NCBI RefSeq assembly: GCF_003254475.1
Contig: NZ_QFYQ01000001.1
Span: 1,426,001 to 1,490,000 of the forward strand
Source: Phenylobacterium soli
GTDB lineage: Bacteria; Pseudomonadota; Alphaproteobacteria; Caulobacterales; Caulobacteraceae
DNA length: 64,000 nt
Direction of reading: 5' to 3'
A program made the position numbers and the translations under genes. The first letter of the stretch is position 1; each line of letters starts with the position of its first letter. A model generated the notes under the pieces. It saw nothing but the letters and a program-made list of their open reading frames with translations, did not search any database and had not been told where the DNA came from. Shown here piece by piece: positions 44,744 to 53,265 of this stretch.

Positions 44744-46855
44744 TCACCAGATCTTCACGCGCTCCTCGGGCGGCACATAGAGCTTGTCGCCCGGCTTGAC
44801 GCCGAACGCCTCGTACCAGCCGGCGATGTTCCGGATCGTGCCGTCGACGCGGTAGTAGGCCGGCGAGTGCGGGTCGGTGACCACCTGCTGGCGCAGGGCC
44901 TCGTCGCGGGTCTTCTCGCGCCACACCTGGGCCCAGCCGAGGAACACCCGCTGGTCGCCGGTGAAACCGTCCACCACCGGCGCCGGCTGGCCCTTCAGCG
45001 AGGCGTGGTAGGCGTCGAGCGCGAGGCTCAGCCCACCCATGTCGCCGATGTTCTCGCCCATGGTCAGGCCGCCCTGGACGTGCGCGCCGGGCAGGGGCTC
45101 GAAGGCCGAGTACTGGGCGCCCAGCCGCTCGGCCTGGACCTTGAACTTGCCGGCGTCCTCGGCCGTCCACCAGTCGCGCAGCACCCCGTCGCCGTCGGAC
45201 TTGCGCCCCTGGTCGTCGAAGCCGTGGCTGATCTCGTGGCCGATCACCCCGCCGATGCCGCCGTAGTTGATCGCCGGGTCCGCGTCGGGATCGAAGAACG
45301 GCGCCTGCAGGATCGCCGCCGGGAAGACGATCTCGTTGTTGGCGAAGTTGTAGTAGGCGTTGACCGTCTGCGGGGTCATGCCCCACTCGGACTTGTCCAC
45401 CGGCTGGTTGAGCCGCGCCACGTCGCGGTTCCACTCGAAGGCGCCGGCCCGCGTGACGTTGCCGTAGAGGTCGTTCGCCTTCAGCTCCAGCTTGGCGTAG
45501 TCGCGCCAGTGGGTGGGATAGCCGATCTTGACGGTGAACTTGGAGAGCTTCTCCAGCGCCCTGGCGCGGGTCTGCGGCCCCATCCAGTCGAGCTTCTCGA
45601 TGCGGGCGGCCAGGGCCGTGCGGATGTCGCCCACCAGGGCGTCCATCTTGGCCTTGCTCTCCGGCGGGAAGTAGCGCGCCACATAGACGCGGCCGACGGA
45701 TTCACCGATCGCCCCGTCCATGAAGGCCGCCGCCCGCTTCCAGCGCGCCTGCTGCTCGGGCTGGCCGGCCAGCTCGTGCTGGCGGAAGCTCCAGTTGGCG
45801 TCGACGAAGCGCTTGGAGAGGTAGGGCGCGGCGTTGTCCGCCACGTGGAAGGCCTGCCAGGCCTTCAGGGTCTCCAGAGGCGTCTCGTCATAGACCTTGG
45901 CCACCTTGGGGAAGGCGGTGTTGGTGGTCACCACCACGCGCTCCACCTTGGGCAGGCCGGCGCCGGCCAGGTAGCGGTTCCAGTCGAGGCCGGGGGTGTA
46001 GGCGGAGAGCTCGGCCGGGCTCATCGGATTGTAGGTCTTGTCGCGGTCGCGGCGCTCGATCCGGCTCCAGCTCGCCTCGGCCAGGCGGGTCTCGAAGTCG
46101 ACGATGGCCTTGGCGTTCTCGGCCGGCTTGTCCCAGCCGATCATGCCCAGCATCTGGGCCACATAGGCCTGGTACTTGGCCTTCTTCTCCGCGAAGCCGG
46201 GCTGCAGATAGTAATCGCGGTCGGGCAGGCCGAGCCCGCCGGTGGCGGCCGAGACCGCGTAGCGGGTGGGGGCCTTGGCGTCGATGGTGATGAACACCGG
46301 CAGGACGGTGGTGAAGGCGGTGGTGTTGGCCTTGGCCATCAGGCCGGTGAAGCCGTCCCTGGTCTTCACCGCCCGGATCTGCGCCAGCTCCGGCGCGATC
46401 GGCCTGGCGTCCAGCTTCTCGGCCAAGGCTTCGTCCATGAACGAGCGGTAGCCGGCGGCGATCTTGGCCGCGTCGGGGTCGGCGAGCTTGCCGGCCGCGG
46501 CGTCCTCGAGGATCGCGTGCATGCGGTTCTCGGAGAGCTCGCGCAGTTTGTTGAAGTTGCCGTAGCGCACGCGGTCGGCGGGGATCTCGGTGCGCTGGTC
46601 CCAGGTCCCGTTGGCGTATTTGAAGAAGTCGTCGCCCGGCTTCACGCTGCGGTCCATGCCCGACAGGTCGAAGCCCCAGGTCCCGTACTTCGGCGCCGCC
46701 AGCGACGAGGCCGCTTCCTGTGAGGCCTTGTGGGCGAGGTCCGGCTTGGCCGTCTGGTCCATCTGAGCCGTCTGGGCCGCGGCGGGCGCGGCGCACAGGG
46801 CGAGGGCGGCGACGGCCGCGGCGGACAGCAAGTGGCTTCTAAAGAACGGCGTCAT
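44744..46855 (-). CDS. M13-family zinc metallopeptidase (PepO/neprilysin-like)
   Basis: Exported endopeptidase acting on short peptides (703 aa). A signal peptide of about 27 residues (LLSAAAVAALALCAAPAAAQ) precedes an N-terminal M13 domain starting at PGDDFFKYANGTW. The catalytic domain has NAYYNFANNEIVFPAAILQ, the zinc motif GHEISHGFDDQG near residue 540 and the third ligand in ENIGDMGGLSLA near 600. It ends with VPPEERVKIW, like the conserved C-terminal Trp of the family. The ATG at 46855 precedes the signal peptide. Confidence 0.94.
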   Translation of the reverse strand: MTPFFRSHLLSAAAVAALALCAAPAAAQTAQMDQTAKPDLAHKASQEAASSLAAPKYGTWGFDLSGMDRSVKPGDDFFKYANGTWDQRTEIPADRVRYGNFNKLRELSENRMHAILEDAAAGKLADPDAAKIAAGYRSFMDEALAEKLDARPIAPELAQIRAVKTRDGFTGLMAKANTTAFTTVLPVFITIDAKAPTRYAVSAATGGLGLPDRDYYLQPGFAEKKAKYQAYVAQMLGMIGWDKPAENAKAIVDFETRLAEASWSRIERRDRDKTYNPMSPAELSAYTPGLDWNRYLAGAGLPKVERVVVTTNTAFPKVAKVYDETPLETLKAWQAFHVADNAAPYLSKRFVDANWSFRQHELAGQPEQQARWKRAAAFMDGAIGESVGRVYVARYFPPESKAKMDALVGDIRTALAARIEKLDWMGPQTRARALEKLSKFTVKIGYPTHWRDYAKLELKANDLYGNVTRAGAFEWNRDVARLNQPVDKSEWGMTPQTVNAYYNFANNEIVFPAAILQAPFFDPDADPAINYGGIGGVIGHEISHGFDDQGRKSDGDGVLRDWWTAEDAGKFKVQAERLGAQYSAFEPLPGAHVQGGLTMGENIGDMGGLSLALDAYHASLKGQPAPVVDGFTGDQRVFLGWAQVWREKTRDEALRQQVVTDPHSPAYYRVDGTIRNIAGWYEAFGVKPGDKLYVPPEERVKIW

Positions 46856-47042
46856 TTCGCCCCCGATACAGCGTTGAAGGGCCGGTTCTTGGATCGTCCG
46901 ACCGCGGAGCGGCATCAAGAGAGGAAGAATGCTGCGCGCGCAAGTAGCGCCGCGTCGCACTCTCGCGCGCCGGGCGCTGGACCGCTTCGCGCCCGCGTGG
47001 CGTCTTCACCGTACCGGATCTTCGGGGAGCGGGGGTGCTGCC

Positions 47043-47444
47043 ATGACGGCGCATGCGGGCGCGCGGACCGCCGTCGCGGCCATGACCTTTGTGGTGACTC
47101 TTTTCGCCGCCGCTCATCCGGCGAGGCCCGAGACGCGGTCCGCGGCCATCGCCCGCGGCCAGGAGCTCGCGGCGACCTATTGCGCCGGCTGCCACAGCAT
47201 CAATCCGGTGGGCGCCAGCGTCTATCGCGCCGCGCCGCCGTTCCGCGACCTGCCGCCGATCCCGCCGCATGCCCTGCAGGCGCGGCTCAAGCTGCTGCTC
47301 GGCAATCCGCACTACGGCATGCCGCAGCGCTTCCTCACCCTGTCGGAGTCCGAGGACCTGGCGGCGTTCATGCAGAGCCTGAAGGCGCCGGCCGCCAAGG
47401 ACCGGCGCCTGCGGGCGCGGCCCTGCATCGCCACCGCCTGCTAG
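47043..47444 (+). CDS. Small monohaem cytochrome c
   Basis: A 133-residue exported cytochrome c. The signal segment is AVAAMTFVVTLFAAAHPARP, the single haem site is YCAGCHSINPVGASVYRAAP near residue 47, and a likely axial methionine is in YGMPQRFLTLSESED. The C-terminal pair of cysteines (RPCIATAC) is unusual. The ATG at 47043 is used; longer upstream frames have no signal peptide. It ends four bases inside the convergent Crp/Fnr gene. The redox partner is unknown. Confidence 0.8.
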   Translation: MTAHAGARTAVAAMTFVVTLFAAAHPARPETRSAAIARGQELAATYCAGCHSINPVGASVYRAAPPFRDLPPIPPHALQARLKLLLGNPHYGMPQRFLTLSESEDLAAFMQSLKAPAAKDRRLRARPCIATAC

Positions 47445-48172
47445 CCGACGGCGCTCGCCTTCTGGCTCTCGGGCAGCAGGCGCTCGTAGGTGCGGCGGAT
47501 GACGCCGTAGCACTCGCAGGTCATGGCCTCGAGGGCGGCCCGGTCGATGATGTCCACCACGCCCCGGCGATAGCGGATCGCGCCCTTCTCCTGCAGGGCG
47601 CGGGCGACGGCGGTGACCGTCGTGCGCTGCACCCCCAGCATGTCGGCCAGGAACTCCTGGGTCAGGGCGATGGTGTCGGTTGAGATCCGGTCGTGGCAGG
47701 TGAGCAGCCAGCGGCAGAACCGCGCCTCCACCGAATGCAGGGCGTTGCAGGCCACCGACTGGATGGCGTGACCGAACAGGGCCTCGCCATGCCGGTCGAC
47801 CAGCTCGCGGATCTTGGCGCTCTTCTCCCAGGCCTCGTGCATCTGGGTGGCGCTGATCCGCACCCCGCGCGTCGGCGTCTGGACGATGGCCCGCACCAGC
47901 GAGGCGCGAGGCGCCACCGCGGCGGCCAGGCCCAGGGCGCCCTCGCGGCCGATGGTGGCGCTCTCGATGGCCGCGCCGCTGTCCATCAGCGTCATCAGCG
48001 AGATGACGCCGTCGTGGGGGAAATAGATGTAGTCGATCCGGTCGCCCGGATCGTAGAGCAACCGCCCCCGCTCCAGCTCCACATGGGCGAAGTGGGGCGC
48101 CAGCAGCCCGTAGTCGTCCGGCGGAAGAGCGGCGAGCAGCAGGTTTGGCAACGCGGAATAAGGCCTCTGCAT
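47441..48172 (-). CDS. Crp/Fnr-family transcription regulator
   Basis: A 243-residue regulator. The N-terminal cyclic-nucleotide-like beta barrel contains GDRIDYIYFPHDGVISLM and IGREGALGLAAA. A long dimer helix leads to a winged helix-turn-helix with TQEFLADMLGVQRTTVTAVA. There is no Fnr-type N-terminal cysteine cluster. The C-terminal part has CECYG but no FeS pattern. Proteins of this type in Caulobacterales respond to stress or nutrients. The target is unknown. Confidence 0.88.
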   Translation of the reverse strand: MQRPYSALPNLLLAALPPDDYGLLAPHFAHVELERGRLLYDPGDRIDYIYFPHDGVISLMTLMDSGAAIESATIGREGALGLAAAVAPRASLVRAIVQTPTRGVRISATQMHEAWEKSAKIRELVDRHGEALFGHAIQSVACNALHSVEARFCRWLLTCHDRISTDTIALTQEFLADMLGVQRTTVTAVARALQEKGAIRYRRGVVDIIDRAALEAMTCECYGVIRRTYERLLPESQKASAVG

Positions 48173-48472
48173 CGGGGGTACGAAACGTCGCCGTCCGGCT
48201 TAGGTTTCAAGTTATCGATGCGATGAGGCAAAGACTGTCGAGAACTCGACATTCCGCCGCGTTTATCCCCGGAAGTGCAGAAAAGATTGCGTCGAAAGTA
48301 TCGAAGGAAGGACTTTTGCGGGAGTTCGAGAATGTCGGGCAGGCGACGTAACTATATCTGACCGCCATTCCGGCGCGAGAATCGGGACATCTCGCGCGCT
48401 GAAAGAAATGATTCGGGAGCGCCTAACTATTGCGCTCCCGAAATCTGCTTCGGGCAGGAGGCCGCGGGGCTT
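48173..48472. other. 300-base intergenic region between the Crp/Fnr and PNPOx genes
   Basis: No gene is seen here. The part nearest the Crp/Fnr start is A/T-richer than its surroundings and should hold that gene's promoter. The part nearest 48472 holds the terminator listed separately. No RNA gene was recognised. Confidence 0.6.
48395..48442 (-). terminator. Terminator of the PNPOx-like stress gene
   Basis: An 11-bp perfect stem (48412-48422 with 48432-48442, TTCGGGAGCGC/GCGCTCCCGAA) is followed on the minus strand by TCATTTCTTTC, 31 bases past the stop. Confidence 0.65.
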
Positions 48473-48997
48473 TCAGTGAAGATCCAGCCGCGTCTGGCCG
48501 CCCAGGTCGGGCCGCTCGTGGCGGGCGTTGGCCTTGGCGACCTCCCAGGCGAACCGCACGGGGCCAGCCTTGGTGATCCACACCTGGGCATCGTCGCAGT
48601 CGAGCCGAAGCAGGGTCAGCCGCGGGTCGTCCTTGCCCTCCGGATACCAGGCCGCGACCATCGGGCTCCAGTAGCGATCCATCCGGGAGCGGTCGGCGTC
48701 GGGGCTCAGCCGTCCCTCGATGCAGGCATAGAGGTCGTCGTCGTCCTGGAAGACGAACATCGCCGGGGCGCCGGCGCCGATCAGGGCGGCGAGGTCGCTG
48801 TCGGCATAGGCGAAGAAATAGATCTGGCCGGTGTCGCGCTCGACGAAGGCGGTCATCGGCTGGAAGTGCTGGCCGCCCTCGGCGGGCCCGAGCATGCCGA
48901 TGCGGCGCTTCTCCATGGCGTCCCAGAGCCGCGTCTCGGCCTCGCCCTGGTCCAGCTTGCGGTCGGCGTCGTGGTCGTTCTGGGAGTCGGTGGTCAT
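48473..48997 (-). CDS. PNPOx-like FMN-binding general stress protein
   Basis: A 174-residue split-barrel flavoprotein of the pyridoxamine-5-phosphate-oxidase-like general stress group. ETRLWDAMEKRRIGMLGPAE starts the barrel, FFAYADSDLAALIGAGAPAM and MDRYWSPMVAAWYPEGKDD follow, and RLDCDDAQVWI is near the end. The ATG at 48997 follows GGAGA by five bases. Homologues bind FMN or FAD; no reaction is firmly known. Confidence 0.88.
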   Translation of the reverse strand: MTTDSQNDHDADRKLDQGEAETRLWDAMEKRRIGMLGPAEGGQHFQPMTAFVERDTGQIYFFAYADSDLAALIGAGAPAMFVFQDDDDLYACIEGRLSPDADRSRMDRYWSPMVAAWYPEGKDDPRLTLLRLDCDDAQVWITKAGPVRFAWEVAKANARHERPDLGGQTRLDLH

Positions 48998-49069
48998 GGC
49001 GGTCTCCGGGTCGAGGGTCCGCCCCTCAACCCGGTCGCCAAACACCGGTTCCTACGGTTCCGCTCGGCC

Positions 49070-50032
49070 TCAGCGCGGGCTGATGGTGGTCGAGGTGACC
49101 CAGCCGCGGTTGCCGTTCTCGTCGTCCACTTCCCACCAGATGCCGTTCTTCTGGCCGGTGGGGAACAGGAGGTCGCCGACGGCCACGGTGCGCACGGCCT
49201 TGGCCTTGGGCGAGGGGGTGACCCGCACGGTGGTGGCCTGGGTCACGTGATAGCCCTGGGTCCCCGCCGCCTGGCTGGCCTGCTCGCCGGTCGGCGCCGA
49301 GCCGCTCTGCATGTAGTGCACGAGGTCGATGAAGGCGTTGAAATAGGCGGCCGAGATCACCTTGCCGATCTCGGTGTTCGAATAGCCGCCGCCGGCCGCC
49401 GCCGCGAAGCCGCCCCAGCCGCCGCCGCCGCCGCCGACCTCGAAGCCGACGTCGGTCTTCTTGGCGACGCCCTCCGCCACATAGAGCTGCTCGGTGGTGC
49501 GCGCATCCACCAGGGTGATCAGCGCCTGGGCCTCGGAGCTCTTGGTGCGCAGGCCGCCGACCAGCCCGCCGACGCGGCCGCCGATCAGGCCGCCGGCGAT
49601 GGCGCCGAGGTTGGAGCCGCCGGAGTTGGAGTTCGAGTTGGCGATGTCCGGCACGATGAAGAAGTCGGCGCCGGCCACCTGGCCCTTGCCGATGTTGGAG
49701 CCGCGGCGCAGGTCGCCCGAGGCGCCCAGGGCGGCCTCCTGGTTGCGCATGGCCAGGCCGGCGTTGCGGTCGACGATGCGCAGGCAGTTGGAGCGCGCCG
49801 CGAACAGCTTCAGCAGGGCCTCGGGGTTGGACAGGCCCAGCGGCGTCCACCAGTCGCGCTCCGGCTCGCGGACCGCGGCGCGGCCGAGCGGGGTGGCGCA
49901 ACGGGGCAGCTCGGGCGTCGCGGCGTTCTTCGGCGGCTTCTTGTCCATGCCGTATTGCGCGGCGGCGGGAGACACGGCGGCCAGGGAAGCGGCGAGGCCG
50001 AGCGCGACGGCGGTCGCGGAGAACTTGCGCAT
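49070..50032 (-). CDS. CsgG/HfaB-like exported protein with C-terminal SH3 domain
   Basis: A 320-residue exported protein. A signal peptide of about 25 residues (ATAVALGLAASLAAVSPAAA) precedes a CsgG-like domain that includes QVAGADFFIVPDIANSNSNS, glycine-rich LGAIAGGLIGGRVGGLVGGL, then ALITLVDARTTEQLYVAEG. A bacterial SH3 domain of about 60 residues ends it (TTVRVTPSPKAKAVRTVAVG, then WWEVDDENGNRGWVTS). It lacks a lipobox, unlike true CsgG lipoproteins, so pore formation is doubtful. It stands alone. Confidence 0.72.
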   Translation of the reverse strand: MRKFSATAVALGLAASLAAVSPAAAQYGMDKKPPKNAATPELPRCATPLGRAAVREPERDWWTPLGLSNPEALLKLFAARSNCLRIVDRNAGLAMRNQEAALGASGDLRRGSNIGKGQVAGADFFIVPDIANSNSNSGGSNLGAIAGGLIGGRVGGLVGGLRTKSSEAQALITLVDARTTEQLYVAEGVAKKTDVGFEVGGGGGGWGGFAAAAGGGYSNTEIGKVISAAYFNAFIDLVHYMQSGSAPTGEQASQAAGTQGYHVTQATTVRVTPSPKAKAVRTVAVGDLLFPTGQKNGIWWEVDDENGNRGWVTSTTISPR

Positions 50033-50142
50033 GAAGGCGCCCCCTTCTGAGTTGAGGTCCTGGGGCCGAGCTTAGCCCGAAGCCCCGAGCGCCCTCAATC
50101 AGGGGAACTCCTTAAGCCAAGGTTGCAGCCCCGGGGCGGTCT

Positions 50143-50466
50143 TCAGGGCGAGACCGCAATCACGCCGGTCATTCCCGGATGGAAGCGGCAGTAGAAGGCG
50201 AGCTGGCCGGCCCGGCTCAGCACCGCCTCGCCGCTCGCCTTGGGCGCGAGGTCGAGGTCGAAGGCGCCGTCCCGCGCCGTCGCGGTGTGCTCGAACATGT
50301 CGGCGTTGACGAAGCGGATGTGGTCACCGACCCGGGCGTCGGCGGGGGCCGGCCCGAACGCCATGTCGGCGATGGTCACCGTGAAGGTGCGCGGCTGCGG
50401 TTTCCCGCAGCCGGCGACCGTCAGCAGCGCGCCCAGGACGAGGATCTGGAGCGGCGCGGCGCGCAT
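50143..50466 (-). CDS. Cupredoxin-domain lipoprotein
   Basis: A 107-residue predicted lipoprotein (lipobox LLTVAGC, Cys21) with a type-1 copper domain. Ligands are His in DMFEHTATA and Cys, His and Met in FYCRFHPGMTG, the plastocyanin/amicyanin pattern. It probably carries electrons or binds copper at the envelope. The ATG overlaps the TGA of the DUF4142 gene by one base (TGATG), so the pair is translationally coupled and shares the ECF-type promoter upstream. Confidence 0.88.
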   Translation of the reverse strand: MRAAPLQILVLGALLTVAGCGKPQPRTFTVTIADMAFGPAPADARVGDHIRFVNADMFEHTATARDGAFDLDLAPKASGEAVLSRAGQLAFYCRFHPGMTGVIAVSP

Positions 50467-50990
50467 CACTTCATCCCGTGCGCCAGCATCTCGGCGTGGT
50501 GCTGGTGCTCCTCGAACAGCTTCAGCCCGCTCTGCAGCAGGCTCTTGAGTTCGCCGTTCTGGGCGTCGGGGATCAGGGTCGACTGCAGGGCCCCGTTGAC
50601 GGTCTTGTGGAAGGCGACCTCGTTGGCGACGTAGGCCTTGTCGAAGGCCGGGCCGGAGAGCTGGGCGAGGGACTTCAGCTTGGCCGAGGCCCCGGTCTGC
50701 AGCGAGGCGCTGGTCGGATTGTCCTGCGGGGTGACGCCGAGCTTCTTCACCAGGGCCAGGGCCTTGTCGTTCACCGCGGTGTGGTCGCGCACCATCTCGG
50801 CGGCGAAGGCGCGCACCTGCTTGTCCTTGGACTTGGCCAGCGCCTGCTTGCCCGCGGCGACGTCGATGGCGCCGGCGGTGTAGGCGATGTGGGCGATCTG
50901 GGCGTCGTTCGGCTTGGCCGCCTGCGCATGCGCCGCGGCCGGCAGGATCAGGCTGACCGCAGCCGAGGCGACGAGGGTCTTGAGGTTCAT
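50466..50990 (-). CDS. DUF4142 periplasmic protein
   Basis: A 174-residue exported helical-bundle protein (DUF4142, ferritin-like fold). The signal peptide ends at ILPAAAHAQA. IAYTAGAIDVAAGKQALAKS, FAAEMVRDHTAVNDKALALV and the C-terminal FEEHQHHAEMLAHG are typical. It is first in a coupled pair with the cupredoxin gene and divergent from an ECF sigma factor whose promoter is a mirror copy of this gene's promoter. Envelope-stress protection is likely from that context. Confidence 0.9.
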   Translation of the reverse strand: MNLKTLVASAAVSLILPAAAHAQAAKPNDAQIAHIAYTAGAIDVAAGKQALAKSKDKQVRAFAAEMVRDHTAVNDKALALVKKLGVTPQDNPTSASLQTGASAKLKSLAQLSGPAFDKAYVANEVAFHKTVNGALQSTLIPDAQNGELKSLLQSGLKLFEEHQHHAEMLAHGMK

Positions 50991-51026
50991 CTGGATCTCC
51001 TTCGGGCGGATCGCCGCCCCGGAGCC

Positions 51027-51106
51027 TTGGATGGCGCCTGGCCCGGGAGGTTCCCGTCAGGTTCCGGCCGGCCGCACGGGAACCTTGCGCCGCGCGGCTC
51101 ATCCAA
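51027..51106. promoter_or_regulatory. Divergent mirror-image ECF promoters (GGAACC-N16-ATCCAA on both strands)
   Basis: On the plus strand GGAACC (51079-51084), 16 bases, ATCCAA (51101-51106), 25 bases before the sigma gene start. On the minus strand GGAACC (51054-51049), 16 bases, ATCCAA (51032-51027), 36 bases before the DUF4142 start. A third GGAACC lies at 51065-51060 on the minus strand. Identical boxes and spacing on both sides indicate that the adjacent ECF sigma factor controls both itself and the DUF4142-cupredoxin pair. Confidence 0.85.
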
Positions 51107-51131
51107 CCAGCATGACGAGCGGGAGATGCGC

Positions 51132-51815
51132 ATGGCCGTGACCCTCAAGACGGTGGACTACGCCGCCCTGCCCGAGGGCGAGCTGGTCGCCCAGGCGCGC
51201 GCCGGCGTGCGCGAGGCCTTCGCCGCCCTCATGCAGCGCGGCAACCAGCGCCTGTTCCGCATCGCCCGCTCGGTGGTCCGCGACGAGGGCGAGGCCGAGG
51301 ACGTCCTGCAGGAGGCCTATCTGCGCGCCTTCGCCGCCCTGCCGTCGTTCCGCGGCGAGTCCTCGGTGTTCACCTGGCTGACGCGCATCGTGCTCAACGA
51401 GGCCCACGACCGGCTGCGCAAGCGCCGCCCGACCGTCGAGCTCGACGCCCTCGAGCAGGCCCAGTCCGATCCCGGCCGCATCCTCCTCTTCCCCGGCGCG
51501 TCCGACGACCCGGAGCGCGACGCGGCCCTGGCGCAGACGCGGCGCCTGCTGGAGCGGGCGGTGGACGCCCTGCCGGAGGCGTTCCGCCTGGTGTTCGTCA
51601 TGCGCGAGGTCGAGGGGCTGACGATCGAGGAGACCGCCCAGGCCCTGTCGGTGAAGCCGGAGACGGTGAAGACCCGCCTGTTCCGCGCCCGTCGCCAGTT
51701 GCGCGAGGCCCTCGACGAGCAGCTCGCCTCGGCGCTCACCGGCGCCTTCCCGTTCCTCGGCGCCCGCTGCGAGCGGATCACCAGCGCGGTGCTGGCGCGC
51801 CTGCCCCGGGCCTAG
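51132..51815 (+). CDS. ECF-family RNA polymerase sigma factor
   Basis: A 227-residue extracytoplasmic-function sigma factor. Region 2 contains DEGEAEDVLQEAYLRAFAAL and RGESSVFTWLTRIVLNEAHD. Region 4 has LPEAFRLVFVMREVEGLTIE and SVKPETVKTRLFRARRQLRE. A C-terminal extension (GARCERITSAVLARL) with one cysteine follows. The ATG at 51132 is chosen because GGGAG lies six bases before it; an ATG two codons earlier is too close. No anti-sigma gene is adjacent. Autoregulation is implied by the mirrored promoter. Confidence 0.93.
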   Translation: MAVTLKTVDYAALPEGELVAQARAGVREAFAALMQRGNQRLFRIARSVVRDEGEAEDVLQEAYLRAFAALPSFRGESSVFTWLTRIVLNEAHDRLRKRRPTVELDALEQAQSDPGRILLFPGASDDPERDAALAQTRRLLERAVDALPEAFRLVFVMREVEGLTIEETAQALSVKPETVKTRLFRARRQLREALDEQLASALTGAFPFLGARCERITSAVLARLPRA

Positions 51816-51825
51816 GCGCCGCCGG

Positions 51826-53109
51826 TCAGGGCTGCGGCTTGGCGCGCCCGCGGCCCGCCAGCCACAGCGCCAGCGCCAGGCCGCAGCCGGCGATGATGCC
51901 GGTGGTCAGGTCCCGGACGACGGTCAGGCCGAAGGTGGCCAGCAGCACCACCGCGGTGCGCCAGTCGCGCAGCAGGTGGGCGAACTCGGCCTTCTCGGCC
52001 ATGTTCCAGGAGACCAGCATCAGCACCCCCGCCAGGGCGGAGACCGGGATGTAGCTGGCCAGCGGCGCGGCGACGATCATGAAGGCCAGCAGGAAGGCCG
52101 AGTGCAGCATGCCGGCCACCGGGCTGCGCGCCCCGGCCCGCACGTTCGTGGCCGTTCGCGCGATGGTGCCGGTGACGCTGATGCCGCCGAACAGGGCCGA
52201 GGCCATGTTGCCGGCGCCCTGGGCGATCAGCTCCATGTTGGAGCGGTGCCGCCGTCCGGTCATGCCGTCCGCGACCACGGCCGAGAGCAGGCTCTCGATG
52301 CCGCCGAGCAGCGTGAAGGACAGGGCCGCCGGCAGCACCTGCAGGATCTTCTGGGCGTCGATGTGCGGCAGGCTGGGGGCCGGCAGGCCGTGCGGGATGC
52401 CGCCGAAGCGGGTGCCGATGGTCTCCACCGGCAGGTGCAGGGCCAGGGCCGCCAGCGAGGCGGCGGCCACCGCGATCAGCATCGAGGGCCACATCGGCCG
52501 CCAGCGGCGGATGGCGGTGGTGATGGCGATGACGCTGACCGCCAGGATGAAGGCCGACAGGCTCGCGGTCGGCGCGGCCTTGGCGAGGGCGGCGATCTTG
52601 GGGATGAACTCGCCCGGCTCCTTGCCCGCAAGGCGCAGGCCGAACAGGTCCTTCATCTGGCTGGCGGCGATGGTCACGGCGATGCCGGCGGTGAAGCCGA
52701 CCGTGACCGTATGCGGGATGTGGCGGATCAGGTTGCCGAGGCGGAACAGCCCCATCAGCGTCAGCAGGGCGCCGGAGATCAGCACCGTGAGGGCCAGGCC
52801 CTCGACGCCGAACCTGGCCACCGTCGCGGCGACCAAGACGATGAAGGCCCCGGCCGGGCCGCCGATCTGGAAGCGGCTGCCGCCGAGCGCGGAGACCAGG
52901 AAGCCGCCGATGATGGCGGTGTAGAGCCCGCGGTCCGGCGACACGCCCGAGGCGATGGCGATGGCCATGGAGAGGGGCAGGGCGACGATCGCCACGGTCA
53001 GGCCGGCGATGGCGTCCTTGCGCAGGTCGCCGAGCCCATAGCCCTCGGCGAAGGTCGTCGCGAGCTTGGGGCGATAGAGATTGGCGGCGGCGCGGGCCGC
53101 TTCGGTCAT
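51826..53109 (-). CDS. SulP-family anion transporter without STAS domain
   Basis: Inner-membrane transporter of the SulP/SLC26 family (427 aa, about 12-14 helices). Signatures are AIAGLTVAIVALPLSMAIAI, GGPAGAFIVLVAATVARFG, TVGFTAGIAVTIAASQMKDL and LLGGIESLLSAVVADGMTGR. The usual cytoplasmic STAS domain of about 100 residues is missing: the protein stops shortly after the last helix (GRGRAKPQP). Sulfate, bicarbonate or another anion is possible. The ATG at 53109 is the family start. It ends 11 bases from the sigma gene. Confidence 0.9.
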   Translation of the reverse strand: MTEAARAAANLYRPKLATTFAEGYGLGDLRKDAIAGLTVAIVALPLSMAIAIASGVSPDRGLYTAIIGGFLVSALGGSRFQIGGPAGAFIVLVAATVARFGVEGLALTVLISGALLTLMGLFRLGNLIRHIPHTVTVGFTAGIAVTIAASQMKDLFGLRLAGKEPGEFIPKIAALAKAAPTASLSAFILAVSVIAITTAIRRWRPMWPSMLIAVAAASLAALALHLPVETIGTRFGGIPHGLPAPSLPHIDAQKILQVLPAALSFTLLGGIESLLSAVVADGMTGRRHRSNMELIAQGAGNMASALFGGISVTGTIARTATNVRAGARSPVAGMLHSAFLLAFMIVAAPLASYIPVSALAGVLMLVSWNMAEKAEFAHLLRDWRTAVVLLATFGLTVVRDLTTGIIAGCGLALALWLAGRGRAKPQP

Positions 53110-53265
53110 GGGGTCGAGATCCGGTTTGGGGGGCGCCGGGCCGGAAGGCGGGGCTTCGGATGGGGCTAATGTAAGTGGCGCTGGCGCCAAACTAAGGAAT
53201 TCTACGGAGGCTGCGGCGAGCGGCCACGCTAGAAGGCGCTGAACACCACCACAGTTTGAGCGCCC

